Positions 1 to 5,354 of a stretch of DNA of 5,354 nucleotides are shown here, piece after piece (position 1 is the stretch's first letter; each line of letters starts with the position of its first letter). The notes below the pieces were generated by a model, which was not told the origin of the DNA, made no database searches, and saw only the letters and a program-made list of their open reading frames with translations. The position numbers were made by a program, and so were the translations under genes. The DNA is taken from contig JAUUYV010000161.1 in the NCBI GenBank assembly GCA_030590275.1, positions 1-5,354 of the forward strand. The letters are read 5' to 3'. The DNA comes from Porticoccaceae bacterium (lineage in GTDB: Bacteria > Pseudomonadota > Gammaproteobacteria > Pseudomonadales > Porticoccaceae).

Positions 1-416
1 ATTCGCTGGCGGCCGAGTATCGCTTTATTTTTATCATCAAAAGCATAAGTGATAAGAACCTGATTAATTTCGGTGTAGTCGGGATCGGCAACTACAGGAT
101 AGTTTATTCTGCCATTTTCGGTGTTGTTAAAGGCATCATCGCCCAGATATCCGACGTTATCGGCTTCTATCAGACCGTGAAAACCTCCGACTACCCCTGA
201 TTTCATAATAATTCTAGAACGTAACGTTGAAGCGCGAGCATCTTCAGACTTGCCATCCTGGTCGACGAACTCGTAGCGGTAACGTAGTTCCAGGGCAATA
301 TCACTCTCGCTCAATATTTTTTTTATGCCGTCAGCACTGGCAGAGGCTGATACACACAAACATGGGACAATCATGACCAAAGCGATTGAACGTGCCTTTG
401 TAGGATAATGCGACAT
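1..416 (-). CDS. Alginate-export-like outer-membrane beta-barrel protein, N-terminal part (cut by window edge)
   Basis: The frame is open from an ATG at 416 down to base 1 (138 codons), so the C-terminal part lies outside the window. Residues 1-28 form a classical Sec signal peptide: a basic start (K7, R9), a hydrophobic core at about 11-22, and an Ala-Ser-Ala type cleavage site near residues 24-28. The mature part shows alternating amphipathic strands (ALELRYRYEF at 41-50, STLRSRIIM at 63-71, GLIEADNVGYLGDD at 81-94, INQVLITYAF at 117-126) and then LGRQR at 134-138. This pattern, with a YPVVADP segment at 106-112, matches the family annotated as alginate export or porin-like outer-membrane proteins in marine gammaproteobacteria. 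Such proteins are 16-18-strand barrels that pass solutes across the outer membrane; the substrate here is unknown. A GAGAG purine stretch lies about 7 bases before the ATG and supports this start. Family assignment is from memory of the motif pattern; alginate itself need not be the cargo. Confidence 0.8.
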   Translation of the reverse strand, partial: MSHYPTKARSIALVMIVPCLCVSASASADGIKKILSESDIALELRYRYEFVDQDGKSEDARASTLRSRIIMKSGVVGGFHGLIEADNVGYLGDDAFNNTENGRINYPVVADPDYTEINQVLITYAFDDKNKAILGRQR

Positions 417-538
417 TCCTGTTCTCTCTTAAGCAATGGCAGAGTGGCATCAGCCAGGCTCCACCGTCTTGCTGTTGATAGGCCAGCAAACGCTTTGTTA
501 CTGGTTGAATAATGACAATAACAACCATCGCACTAATG

Positions 539-558
539 GTTATTTATCGTTAAATAAC
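539..558. promoter_or_regulatory. Perfect palindrome, candidate operator upstream of the porin gene
   Basis: Two perfect 8-base arms, GTTATTTA and TAAATAAC, flank a 4-base centre (TCGT). The site lies about 123 bp upstream of the porin start, in a very AT-rich stretch, and overlaps the possible -10 box of a minus-strand promoter. Symmetry of this size fits a dimeric repressor or activator site. A weak AU-rich RNA hairpin is the alternative; there is no U-run to make it a convincing terminator. Confidence 0.35.
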
Positions 559-582
559 AAATAATTATATACTATATGTAAA
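554..582 (-). promoter_or_regulatory. Possible sigma70-type promoter of the porin gene
   Basis: On the minus strand TTTACA (577-582) is followed after 17 bp by TGTTAT (554-559), a moderate match to -35 and -10 consensus. A perfect TATAAT also occurs at 564-569 but has no good -35 partner. Either would give a leader of roughly 130-145 nt before the porin ATG at 416. AT-rich DNA yields such matches by chance, so this is tentative. Confidence 0.3.
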
Positions 583-791
583 CTAATTTATAGGATTTGA
601 AAGGGTGTATTTTAGTGGCTCGAAGTAGGGTATAGCACCGCTGCGGAGAAGAGGAGAGGGGGGCGGATACGTAGTGACAGCCTAAACTCGGCAATACGGC
701 TAGCTCGGCTTACTGGCAACTGTGGGCCAGTGTGCTTAGAGGAACCCGCAGCATATGTCGTCGAGTCTGCTATAGGGAATGTTGACCTAAG

Positions 792-809
792 AATAGCGGT
801 ATCGCTATT
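792..809 (-). terminator. Hairpin after the PhyH gene, weak terminator candidate
   Basis: A perfect 7-base inverted repeat (AATAGCG, 4-base loop, CGCTATT) lies 28-46 bp beyond the stop codon of the PhyH gene. It is the first strong hairpin in the direction of transcription. On the minus strand the following bases are only moderately U-rich (CTTAGG), so it is not a textbook intrinsic terminator. It may instead be a 3'-end stabilising hairpin. Confidence 0.35.
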
Positions 810-837
810 GCCTTACTCTATTAATGATAAACAGGCC

Positions 838-1716
838 TCAAGCTAATCCCGGTTTTCCTACTTCTTTACTCGAATTGCTTTCCCGGGATATAGCGCGCTC
901 ACTTGCATCCCAAACCATACCTTGTCCGGCGGATATGCCGAGCAATTGGATGGGATCATGCTTTTCGATATGACCCCACTGCCCTTTATAAATACCGTAG
1001 CCAAGTAGCTCCTGAAGGCGTCGCGGTAGCTCCCGGGTACGTTCCTGGCTTAGGCCCAACATGGTGTTTTCCTGGGGACGCATCCAGCCCGCGCAATAAG
1101 CGAGGACGACACCTACACGAGGTTTCGTTGACTGGTTAGCACCGCCACCGTGCCAGATCTGGCTATTAAAAAACAGTGCACTCCCGGCACTAAACTCTAT
1201 AGGGATAGCTTCTGGCACCTCGAGCCCATAGCTCGGAGCTTCGGGCCTCAGATGACTCCTGGGTAGCAAGCGAGTGGTACCGTTGCCGGCTGTGTAATCT
1301 GAAATAGCCAGCATGCAGGACAAGGAAATAGGAATATGAGGTCGCGGTAAGTTAATAAGCTGAGTATCCGCATGGATGGGTTGAGCGGTTTCTCCGGGGT
1401 GTATCATCATCGCTCCAATGGAAGAGAGCAGGAGCCCATCGTCCAGAACACCCTCAGCTATGGATAAGAGCTTATCGTTAATGGGTATCTGGTCGAAAAT
1501 GCTGTCGTATTTCAGCAGATTGAAGAGACGGGCAGTTCGGAAGCCCTCGAAGTTATTCTGGCAAAGAGGGAGCTTTCCTTCAGCTTCCAGGCTTTCGATG
1601 TGTTCCGTTATTTCTTTAATCAAATTCGGCTCTATGACATTCTCGACTATGCAATATCCGTCCCGTGTAATGGCATCGAGATGGTTCTGGGCATTAAACT
1701 GATTGCTTTGGCTCAT
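838..1716 (-). CDS. Phytanoyl-CoA dioxygenase (PhyH) family Fe(II)/2-oxoglutarate oxygenase
   Basis: This 292-residue protein has the usual length of bacterial PhyH-family enzymes, cytosolic non-haem iron oxygenases that couple 2-oxoglutarate decarboxylation to substrate hydroxylation. N-terminal residues 14-28 (DAITRDGYCIVENVI) are the typical family opening. The metal triad is visible: His115-x-Asp117 in the PIHADTQL segment and His189 in QIWHGGG. Arg200 in TKPRVGVVL sits where the 2-oxoglutarate carboxylate is bound. NGTTRLLPRSH at 145-155 and the SAGSALFFN strand at 176-184 complete the double-stranded beta-helix. Nothing is missing, so an active enzyme is expected. It is the last gene of a three-gene minus-strand cluster, 72 bp after the DUF35 gene. 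The family is broad (phytanoyl-CoA, ectoine, secondary metabolites), so the substrate is not determined. Clustering with a CoA-ester-handling Ltp-DUF35 pair suggests an acyl-CoA or lipid-like substrate. The ATG has only a weak GGAA ribosome-binding site. Confidence 0.93.
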   Translation of the reverse strand: MSQSNQFNAQNHLDAITRDGYCIVENVIEPNLIKEITEHIESLEAEGKLPLCQNNFEGFRTARLFNLLKYDSIFDQIPINDKLLSIAEGVLDDGLLLSSIGAMMIHPGETAQPIHADTQLINLPRPHIPISLSCMLAISDYTAGNGTTRLLPRSHLRPEAPSYGLEVPEAIPIEFSAGSALFFNSQIWHGGGANQSTKPRVGVVLAYCAGWMRPQENTMLGLSQERTRELPRRLQELLGYGIYKGQWGHIEKHDPIQLLGISAGQGMVWDASERAISRESNSSKEVGKPGLA

Positions 1717-1743
1717 GGTGAGATTCCGGTATTCGGTATTTGA

Positions 1744-1768
1744 GAATCAATAGCGGCCCGATTGATTC
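1744..1768 (-). promoter_or_regulatory. Intercistronic hairpin between DUF35 and PhyH genes
   Basis: Perfect 8-base arms GAATCAAT and ATTGATTC enclose a 9-base GC-rich loop (AGCGGCCCG). The element lies 20 bp after the DUF35 stop and 27 bp before the PhyH start. On the transcript it could be an mRNA-processing or partial attenuation hairpin; as DNA it could be an operator for an internal promoter. No U-run follows, so full termination is unlikely. Confidence 0.4.
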
Positions 1769-1788
1769 AGAACCTGCTGGTTACGGGT

Positions 1789-2313
1789 TTAACCTTTATT
1801 TTCAGGATAACGCCAGGGAACCGGTTGCTCAGCTGTTTCGTCGATAGTCCAGAGCGGGATCGAAATGCCTTCTCCCGCATCTTTAAACACAATACGAAGT
1901 CGGCTACCAATACCCACCAATTCAACCAGCTCTGGTGGAGCCAGCTCGCCATCTGCTGTTACCAGATTACCGATAATTCGCAACGCTTCATGCTCGGTGG
2001 GCTGACCATTCTGGGTATCGAGATCCACCAACACCAGCATGTAGGGTGAGTGATCCCTGAACGCCGGCTGTATCGCCTGATGGACCTCTCCATAGGAATG
2101 CAATGTACCTTTGCCTTCAACCGCTGCCCAGGTGGCTTTTGGACTGGCGCACCATGGACAGGCAGTTGTCGGTGGATAGCGCATCAAATCGCAAACACTG
2201 CATTTTTGCAGGTGCAGCTGGTGATTGGCGCAATGACCAAAAAATTCCTGACTCTCCTTATCCAGATCGTTTATCCGGAGTGACATGCCAAGGTATTCTC
2301 CTTCTATGAGCAT
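1789..2313 (-). CDS. Zn-ribbon/OB-fold DUF35 protein, partner of the thiolase-like protein
   Basis: The 174-residue protein has the two-part DUF35 architecture. A rubredoxin-like zinc ribbon has Cys38-x2-Cys41 and Cys52-x2-Cys55 (KCSVCD, RYPPTTACPWC), all four ligands present. An OB-fold runs from about residue 66 (GKGTLHSYGEVHQAI) to about 154 (GSRLRIVFKD, then ISIPLW). Stand-alone DUF35 proteins pair with thiolase-superfamily subunits, as in archaeal HMG-CoA synthase assemblies and the Ltp2-ChsH2 DUF35 aldolase. The gene lies 68 bp downstream of just such a subunit. Two starts are possible. The ATG at 2313 has AAAGGA 7 bases upstream. An internal ATG at 2286 (Met10, MSLRINDL) has GAAGGAG 11 bases upstream and agrees better with where DUF35 proteins normally begin. 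The longer form is given because its ribosome-binding site is better spaced. The domain call is firm; the exact partner and reaction are inferred from context. Confidence 0.93.
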   Translation of the reverse strand: MLIEGEYLGMSLRINDLDKESQEFFGHCANHQLHLQKCSVCDLMRYPPTTACPWCASPKATWAAVEGKGTLHSYGEVHQAIQPAFRDHSPYMLVLVDLDTQNGQPTEHEALRIIGNLVTADGELAPPELVELVGIGSRLRIVFKDAGEGISIPLWTIDETAEQPVPWRYPENKG

Positions 2314-2344
2314 AATATTTTCCTTTGCTGCAATCAGCGTGTTG

Positions 2345-2380
2345 TCACTAATGTTTAAGTGCTCACTAATGTCTAAACTG
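2345..2380. repeat. Imperfect 18-bp tandem repeat in the Ltp-DUF35 spacer
   Basis: TCACTAATGTTTAA (2345-2358) recurs as TCACTAATGTCTAA (2363-2376), 13 of 14 bases identical, with an 18-bp period. It sits directly after the Ltp stop codon and fills half the 68-bp spacer before the DUF35 gene. It could be a slippage duplication or a pair of binding sites; nothing identifies a binding protein. Confidence 0.6.
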
Positions 2381-2381
2381 C

Positions 2382-3656
2382 CTAACCTTTTGCCATAACC
2401 ATGGCCGAACCGGTTTGAGGGCCGGCCCAGCCAAGATTAGCTGTTAGCTCTACACCTCTGACCTGTCGACAGCCACCTTCACTGTAATCGTAAGTGTGCT
2501 GGCGTCGATCATCTGAACCCACAGGACAGGAATCATCGATGTCGCCACGTAATTGGCGGACATTTTCGATGACCATATTTAATCCGTGGGTATAGCCTTC
2601 ACAAAGATGGCCGCCGCTGGTGTTATTGGGGCGCCTGCCACCAAGACGCATGGTGCCATTACTAACGTAATCCCCGCCTTCACCTTTTTTGCAAAAACCA
2701 TAATCCTCCAGTTGTAACATAGTGGTAAAAGTAAAGGCATCGTATGAACCGGTAACATCTATATCCTCCGGGCCGACTCCCGCGTTGGGCCAGAGGATAT
2801 CCTTTCCGTAGTATCCTGCCGTGGTAGAGATTGGACCGTGCTGGTAATGCATATCAGTACGCGGTTTACTGCATCGCCCCACGACAGATTGAATCAATGC
2901 CGGCCGATGACGACAGTCTCGAGCGCGGTCGGCGCTAGTAACAATAATGCAATTACCGTTATCGGTTTCTACACAACAGTCGAGCAGGTGCAGCGGTTTG
3001 ACAATCATCCGGCTATTCAATACATCGTCCACCGTCACCCGTGTTTTATAATAGGCCTTGGGGTTGTTCGACGCATGCTCGCTGTGGATCACCTTGACCA
3101 TGGCAATCTGTTCAGGGGTAGTACCGTAGTCATACATATGACGCATGAAAGACTGGCTAAACATTTGCCCCGCGCTCATCAGGCCATAGGCTCGGCCAAA
3201 TAAACCTGCGCTGCTGAGCGGGGCGCGACCGCCAGCGCCTCCGGTGCCACCGATGCGTACCTGCGAATAACCGTTCATGGCGCGGAAGATGGCTACCGTT
3301 TTACACATTCCAGCTTCGATTACGCCAATAGCAATGCCAATCAGTGCTTCAGTGGAGGAACCTCCGCCATAGACATCCATATAAAAATTGGGTCTGATGC
3401 CAAGATCCCCGGCAATTACTGTCGATGGAGTGGAATCATTGTTGGAGTAGGACAACATGCCGTCGACATCTCCCGGCCCAAGCCCTGCATCTTCCATCGC
3501 CGCACGCACCGCTCGGGTTCCCAGAGTACGTGTGGTGCAGCCCGAGCCTCGCATAAACTCGGTTTCGCCAATACCGGCGATAGCGTATTTGCCACGTAGA
3601 TGTTTGCCTGTTGTAGTATCAGCACTACCGATAGTTCCGTCTGTATTGCTTGCCAT
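2382..3656 (-). CDS. Thiolase-like lipid-transfer protein (SCP2-thiolase/Ltp type), probable acyl-CoA aldolase or lyase subunit
   Basis: The 424-residue protein has a thiolase fold: N-terminal KYAIAGIGETEF (23-34), the dimer-core strand near MDVYGGGSSTEAL (93-105), and C-terminal TGSAMVMA (415-422). The usual nucleophilic cysteine is absent; the motif reads GGGSS (97-101). The oxyanion-hole motif that is HDCF in SCP2 thiolases and NEAF in classical ones is YDAF here (Tyr305), followed by TTMLQLEDYGFC and KKGEGG (323-328). The C-terminal motif is SGGHLCEGYTHG (347-358), with Tyr355. These are features of the Ltp2-like branch, known from steroid degradation, where the thiolase scaffold performs retro-aldol cleavage of a beta-hydroxyacyl-CoA with a DUF35 partner. 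The next gene encodes a DUF35 protein, consistent with an alpha2-beta2-type complex. Residues 1-20 form an unusual Ser/Thr/Gly-rich extension with no alternative in-frame start before the conserved core. The ATG at 3656 lacks a clear Shine-Dalgarno sequence (GGAA about 9-12 bases upstream). A degradative thiolase or condensing acyltransferase role remains possible but is less likely without the cysteine. Confidence 0.92.
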   Translation of the reverse strand: MASNTDGTIGSADTTTGKHLRGKYAIAGIGETEFMRGSGCTTRTLGTRAVRAAMEDAGLGPGDVDGMLSYSNNDSTPSTVIAGDLGIRPNFYMDVYGGGSSTEALIGIAIGVIEAGMCKTVAIFRAMNGYSQVRIGGTGGAGGRAPLSSAGLFGRAYGLMSAGQMFSQSFMRHMYDYGTTPEQIAMVKVIHSEHASNNPKAYYKTRVTVDDVLNSRMIVKPLHLLDCCVETDNGNCIIVTSADRARDCRHRPALIQSVVGRCSKPRTDMHYQHGPISTTAGYYGKDILWPNAGVGPEDIDVTGSYDAFTFTTMLQLEDYGFCKKGEGGDYVSNGTMRLGGRRPNNTSGGHLCEGYTHGLNMVIENVRQLRGDIDDSCPVGSDDRRQHTYDYSEGGCRQVRGVELTANLGWAGPQTGSAMVMAKG

Positions 3657-4054
3657 AGGAGATATTCCACTTTGCCTTTATTGTTTTTGAAAGCATATTA
3701 ATCAAGATTGTAACGACTCATACTGAGCAGAACCATAGGTGCATTACTTCACTCACTTTTGTCCTTAAATCGGATTGCGAAGTCCAAACTAGTGATTTTA
3801 AAGTGGACCAATACAAGCTCTCTATAGTATCCGGCTTTAAACGGGTTTCAAATCACGGTGCAGATATCGATGGCGATTACTTCAGGAGATAGCAGCCAGC
3901 GTAAACTTAAAACCCGAACGTAGGGTTGTAATACTGATAAATAACAACTGGTTAATGTGTATTATTAAAGCAACCTATTAAATTTATGAGGCTCGGCCTA
4001 TGAGGGCCAAGCTTGTGTATAATTCGCAGGTATTCGCCAACCAGCAGGTCTTTA
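3657..4054. other. Divergent intergenic region between the Ltp cluster and nadK
   Basis: No convincing gene is present in this 398-bp stretch. It must hold the promoters of both divergent units. Towards nadK there is a clear TATAAT. Towards the Ltp gene only weak elements are visible, such as TACAAT at 3707-3712 on the minus strand with no good -35 box. Small symmetries occur: CTCA-TAC-TGAG at 3717-3727, GTCCA...TGGAC arms at 3782-3786 and 3804-3808, and AACCC...GGGTT at 3911-3927. Any of these could be a regulator site for the catabolic cluster, but none stands out. A 17-codon frame at 3870-3923 has no ribosome-binding site. Confidence 0.55.
4018..4023 (+). promoter_or_regulatory. Consensus -10 box (TATAAT) of the nadK promoter
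   Basis: A perfect TATAAT preceded by TGTG lies 31 bp upstream of the nadK ATG, which would place the transcription start near 4030 and give a leader of about 25 nt. No recognisable -35 hexamer is found 16-18 bp upstream (region GGCCTA), so the promoter would depend on the strong -10 region or an activator. Its position argues against the TTG at 4013 as the translation start. Confidence 0.5.
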
Positions 4055-4954
4055 ATGGCACAGTTCCAACGCATAGGCGTAGTGGCCCAACTTCAACACC
4101 CCAAGGTGGTAGATAGCCTTAATCGTCTAATCGCGTTTCTCAAGGCCGATGGCCGCACTGTAATTGCAGAAACCAATACCGCAAATTTACTAGCTGATTC
4201 ATCTATTGAAGTCGTTGACCGCAAGTCGGTGAGCGGCGCGGAGCTCGACCTCGTAATTGTCGTCGGCGGCGACGGCAGCATGCTAGGTGCCGCGCGCGCG
4301 CTGGTGAATTACGATGTTCCCATGCTCGGCTTAAACCGCGGGCGGCTTGGCTTCTTAACCGATATCTCGCCAGAACATATGGAGCATGGAATAGGACGAG
4401 TACTGGCCGGAGAATATCAGATATCCGAGCGTTTTTTACTCGAAGTTACGGTCAAGCGAAACGGCAAACCTATTGGTTCTGGTACCGCTCTAAACGATGT
4501 AGTCCTTAACCCAGGTCGGTCTATGCGCATGATGGAGATTGAGCTCTACATCAATAATTCGTTTGTCTATAGTCAGCGCTCCGATGGCCTGATCATTTCT
4601 ACGCCCACCGGTTCTACCGCTTACGCTCTGTCTGCAGGTGGCCCCATCGTGTGCCCAGAACTTGATGTCCTGGTATTGGTGCCTATTAACCCACATACCC
4701 TGAGCAGTCGTCCTATTGTCGTGAGCGGCGATAACGCGCTTGAGATTCGTGTGGGCCCTCTTAACGACTTACACCCCAAGGCGACCTGTGATGGTCAGTA
4801 CGAAATTGAAATAGAGCCTGGAGACTCTATTCATGTTCAGAAAAACTCTGACCCAGTGCGTTTAATTCATCCCCTGGAACATAACTTCTATGAGGTTTGT
4901 CGTAGCAAATTAGGTTGGGGTAGTCGTCTGGATTCTGGCCGCGTAAACAGATAG
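4055..4954 (+). CDS. nadK: NAD(+) kinase
   Basis: This cytosolic enzyme phosphorylates NAD to NADP using ATP and supplies all cellular NADP. The 299-residue length is typical of gammaproteobacterial NadK. Conserved motifs are all present: GGDG at 71-74 with catalytic Asp73, GLNRGRLGFLTDI at 92-104, NDVVL at 147-151, the glycine-rich nucleotide site SDGLIISTPTGSTAY at 176-190, SAGGPIV at 193-199, INPHTLSSRP at 211-220, and CDGQ at 245-248. The frame can be extended upstream to a TTG at 4013, but ATG at 4055 is chosen. AGCAGG lies 6 bases before it, the family starts at this point (MAQFQRIGVV), and the longer form would begin before the predicted transcription start. The next gene starts 14 bp after the stop, suggesting co-transcription. 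The gene is divergent from the Ltp cluster. Identification is secure. Confidence 0.97.
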   Translation: MAQFQRIGVVAQLQHPKVVDSLNRLIAFLKADGRTVIAETNTANLLADSSIEVVDRKSVSGAELDLVIVVGGDGSMLGAARALVNYDVPMLGLNRGRLGFLTDISPEHMEHGIGRVLAGEYQISERFLLEVTVKRNGKPIGSGTALNDVVLNPGRSMRMMEIELYINNSFVYSQRSDGLIISTPTGSTAYALSAGGPIVCPELDVLVLVPINPHTLSSRPIVVSGDNALEIRVGPLNDLHPKATCDGQYEIEIEPGDSIHVQKNSDPVRLIHPLEHNFYEVCRSKLGWGSRLDSGRVNR

Positions 4955-4968
4955 GTCAGTTTTTAACT

Positions 4969-5354
4969 ATGACTAAGTCCGACAACTGGATCACTGTAAC
5001 CAGCCTCCCTCGCGATCTAGATATCGAACTACTAGGCATGGAACTGGATCGTTATCGAGTCAAATACTCTATTTCTAAAGCTGATAATGAGTGCTTGCTG
5101 CGGGTCTCACGGCAGCAGGAAGTCCCTGTTGCATTCGCTGTGCTTAAACAGTATCAAAACCTGGTATCCACACCGACAGATACATCAGCACACAGGCAAG
5201 CACAGCGCAGCTGGTCACGTTCCAGCACGGGAATCGGTTTAGCACACCAGGCAAAACAGGTCCCCGTGGTGGTGGTGGTTTTGATATTAGGACTACTAGG
5301 CGCCTTACTGGAAACTTTGCTGCCGAGTGCCATGCATTGGTTTACCTTCCAGGA
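4969..5354 (+). CDS. Probable GlpG-like rhomboid intramembrane protease, N-terminal part (cut by window edge)
   Basis: The frame is open from ATG 4969 to the window end (128 codons). Residues 1-65 form a small soluble domain (NWITVTSLPRDLDIELLG... LLRVSRQQEVPVAFAVLKQYQ) resembling the N-terminal cytoplasmic domain of GlpG, which has a short beta-alpha-beta fold with a strand holding hydrophobics around 42-46. A polar linker rich in Ser, Gln and Arg follows (66-97). A single hydrophobic segment at about 98-118 (PVVVVVLILGLLGALLETLL) would be the first transmembrane helix, and HWFTFQ comes at the edge. The catalytic GxSG serine and the histidine would lie beyond the window, so the rhomboid call rests on the domain layout only. 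The gene follows nadK by 14 bp on the same strand and is probably in the same transcript. No strong Shine-Dalgarno is seen. Another membrane protein family cannot be excluded. Confidence 0.6.
   Translation, partial: MTKSDNWITVTSLPRDLDIELLGMELDRYRVKYSISKADNECLLRVSRQQEVPVAFAVLKQYQNLVSTPTDTSAHRQAQRSWSRSSTGIGLAHQAKQVPVVVVVLILGLLGALLETLLPSAMHWFTFQ

Larger units (their letters stand above)
417..837. other. Intergenic region between porin start and PhyH gene end
   Basis: I see no convincing gene in these 421 bp. The part nearest the porin (417-535) is its probable 5' leader; 535-600 is AT-rich with promoter-like and palindromic elements. The part at 600-790 is richer in GC and has a 19-base all-purine run at 645-663 ending in six G. 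It also holds a hairpin at 712-731 (ACTGGC, 8-base loop, GCCAGT) and several repeats of CTCGGC/GGCT. Open frames here are short and lack ribosome-binding sites. Confidence 0.6.

Noticed and set aside
331..528. 65-codon open frame on the minus strand overlapping the porin signal-peptide region
   Set aside because: It overlaps the porin start in another frame, has no recognisable domain, and the porin frame with its signal peptide explains the region better.
1762..2049. 95-codon plus-strand open frame across the end of the DUF35 gene
   Set aside because: Antisense shadow of the DUF35 coding frame, which has clear zinc-ribbon and OB-fold motifs.
2838..3203. 121-codon plus-strand open frame inside the Ltp gene
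   Set aside because: It is antisense to a strongly conserved thiolase-like coding region and shows no family features of its own.
3870..3923. 17-codon frame starting ATG GCG ATT in the divergent intergenic region
   Set aside because: No ribosome-binding site, no recognisable motif, and within the size expected by chance.
3911..3927. AACCC-7-GGGTT inverted repeat as a terminator or riboswitch stem
   Set aside because: Only 5 bp, no U-run, and no further paired elements around it.
3985..4008. TATGAGG direct repeats and GGCC arms upstream of the nadK -10 box
   Set aside because: Short (7 and 4 bases) and easily expected by chance; not enough to call an operator.
5266..5277. Four consecutive GTG codons as a possible microsatellite
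   Set aside because: They encode valines of a predicted transmembrane helix; four repeats are not unusual there.

Overview
The window looks like a piece of a gammaproteobacterial chromosome, probably a marine or environmental Cellvibrionales-like lineage. This rests on the style of the NAD kinase, its coupling to a GlpG-like rhomboid protein, and a Gram-negative outer-membrane beta-barrel gene at the left edge. The genus cannot be fixed from the sequence. No mobile element, tRNA, rRNA or CRISPR array was recognised.

Layout. (1) 1-416, minus strand: N-terminal part of an alginate-export-like outer-membrane protein with a signal peptide, cut by the window edge. (2) 417-837: a 421-bp intergenic stretch. 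It has an AT-rich palindrome and promoter-like boxes upstream of the porin gene, and small hairpins closer to the next gene. (3) 838-3656, minus strand: a compact three-gene cluster read in the order thiolase-like lipid-transfer protein (Ltp/SCP2 type), zinc-ribbon/OB-fold DUF35 protein, phytanoyl-CoA dioxygenase (PhyH) family oxygenase. (4) 3657-4054: a divergent intergenic region. (5) 4055-4954, plus strand: nadK, with a consensus TATAAT box just upstream. (6) 4969 to the right edge, plus strand: N-terminus of a membrane protein that looks like a rhomboid protease, 14 bp downstream of nadK.

How the genes may work together. The Ltp protein lacks the thiolase nucleophilic cysteine and carries tyrosines at the YDAF and GHLCEGY motifs. 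Together with an adjacent stand-alone DUF35 protein, this resembles the steroid side-chain-cleaving Ltp2/DUF35 aldolase, a repurposed thiolase that performs a retro-aldol cleavage of a beta-hydroxyacyl-CoA. The third gene encodes an Fe(II)/2-oxoglutarate oxygenase with its metal triad intact. That suggests a module in which an oxygenase hydroxylates an acyl-CoA or lipid-like substrate and the Ltp-DUF35 pair cleaves, or otherwise processes, the CoA ester. The families are clear; the joint pathway and substrate are inference. nadK and the rhomboid-like gene look like an ordinary housekeeping pair unrelated to the catabolic cluster.
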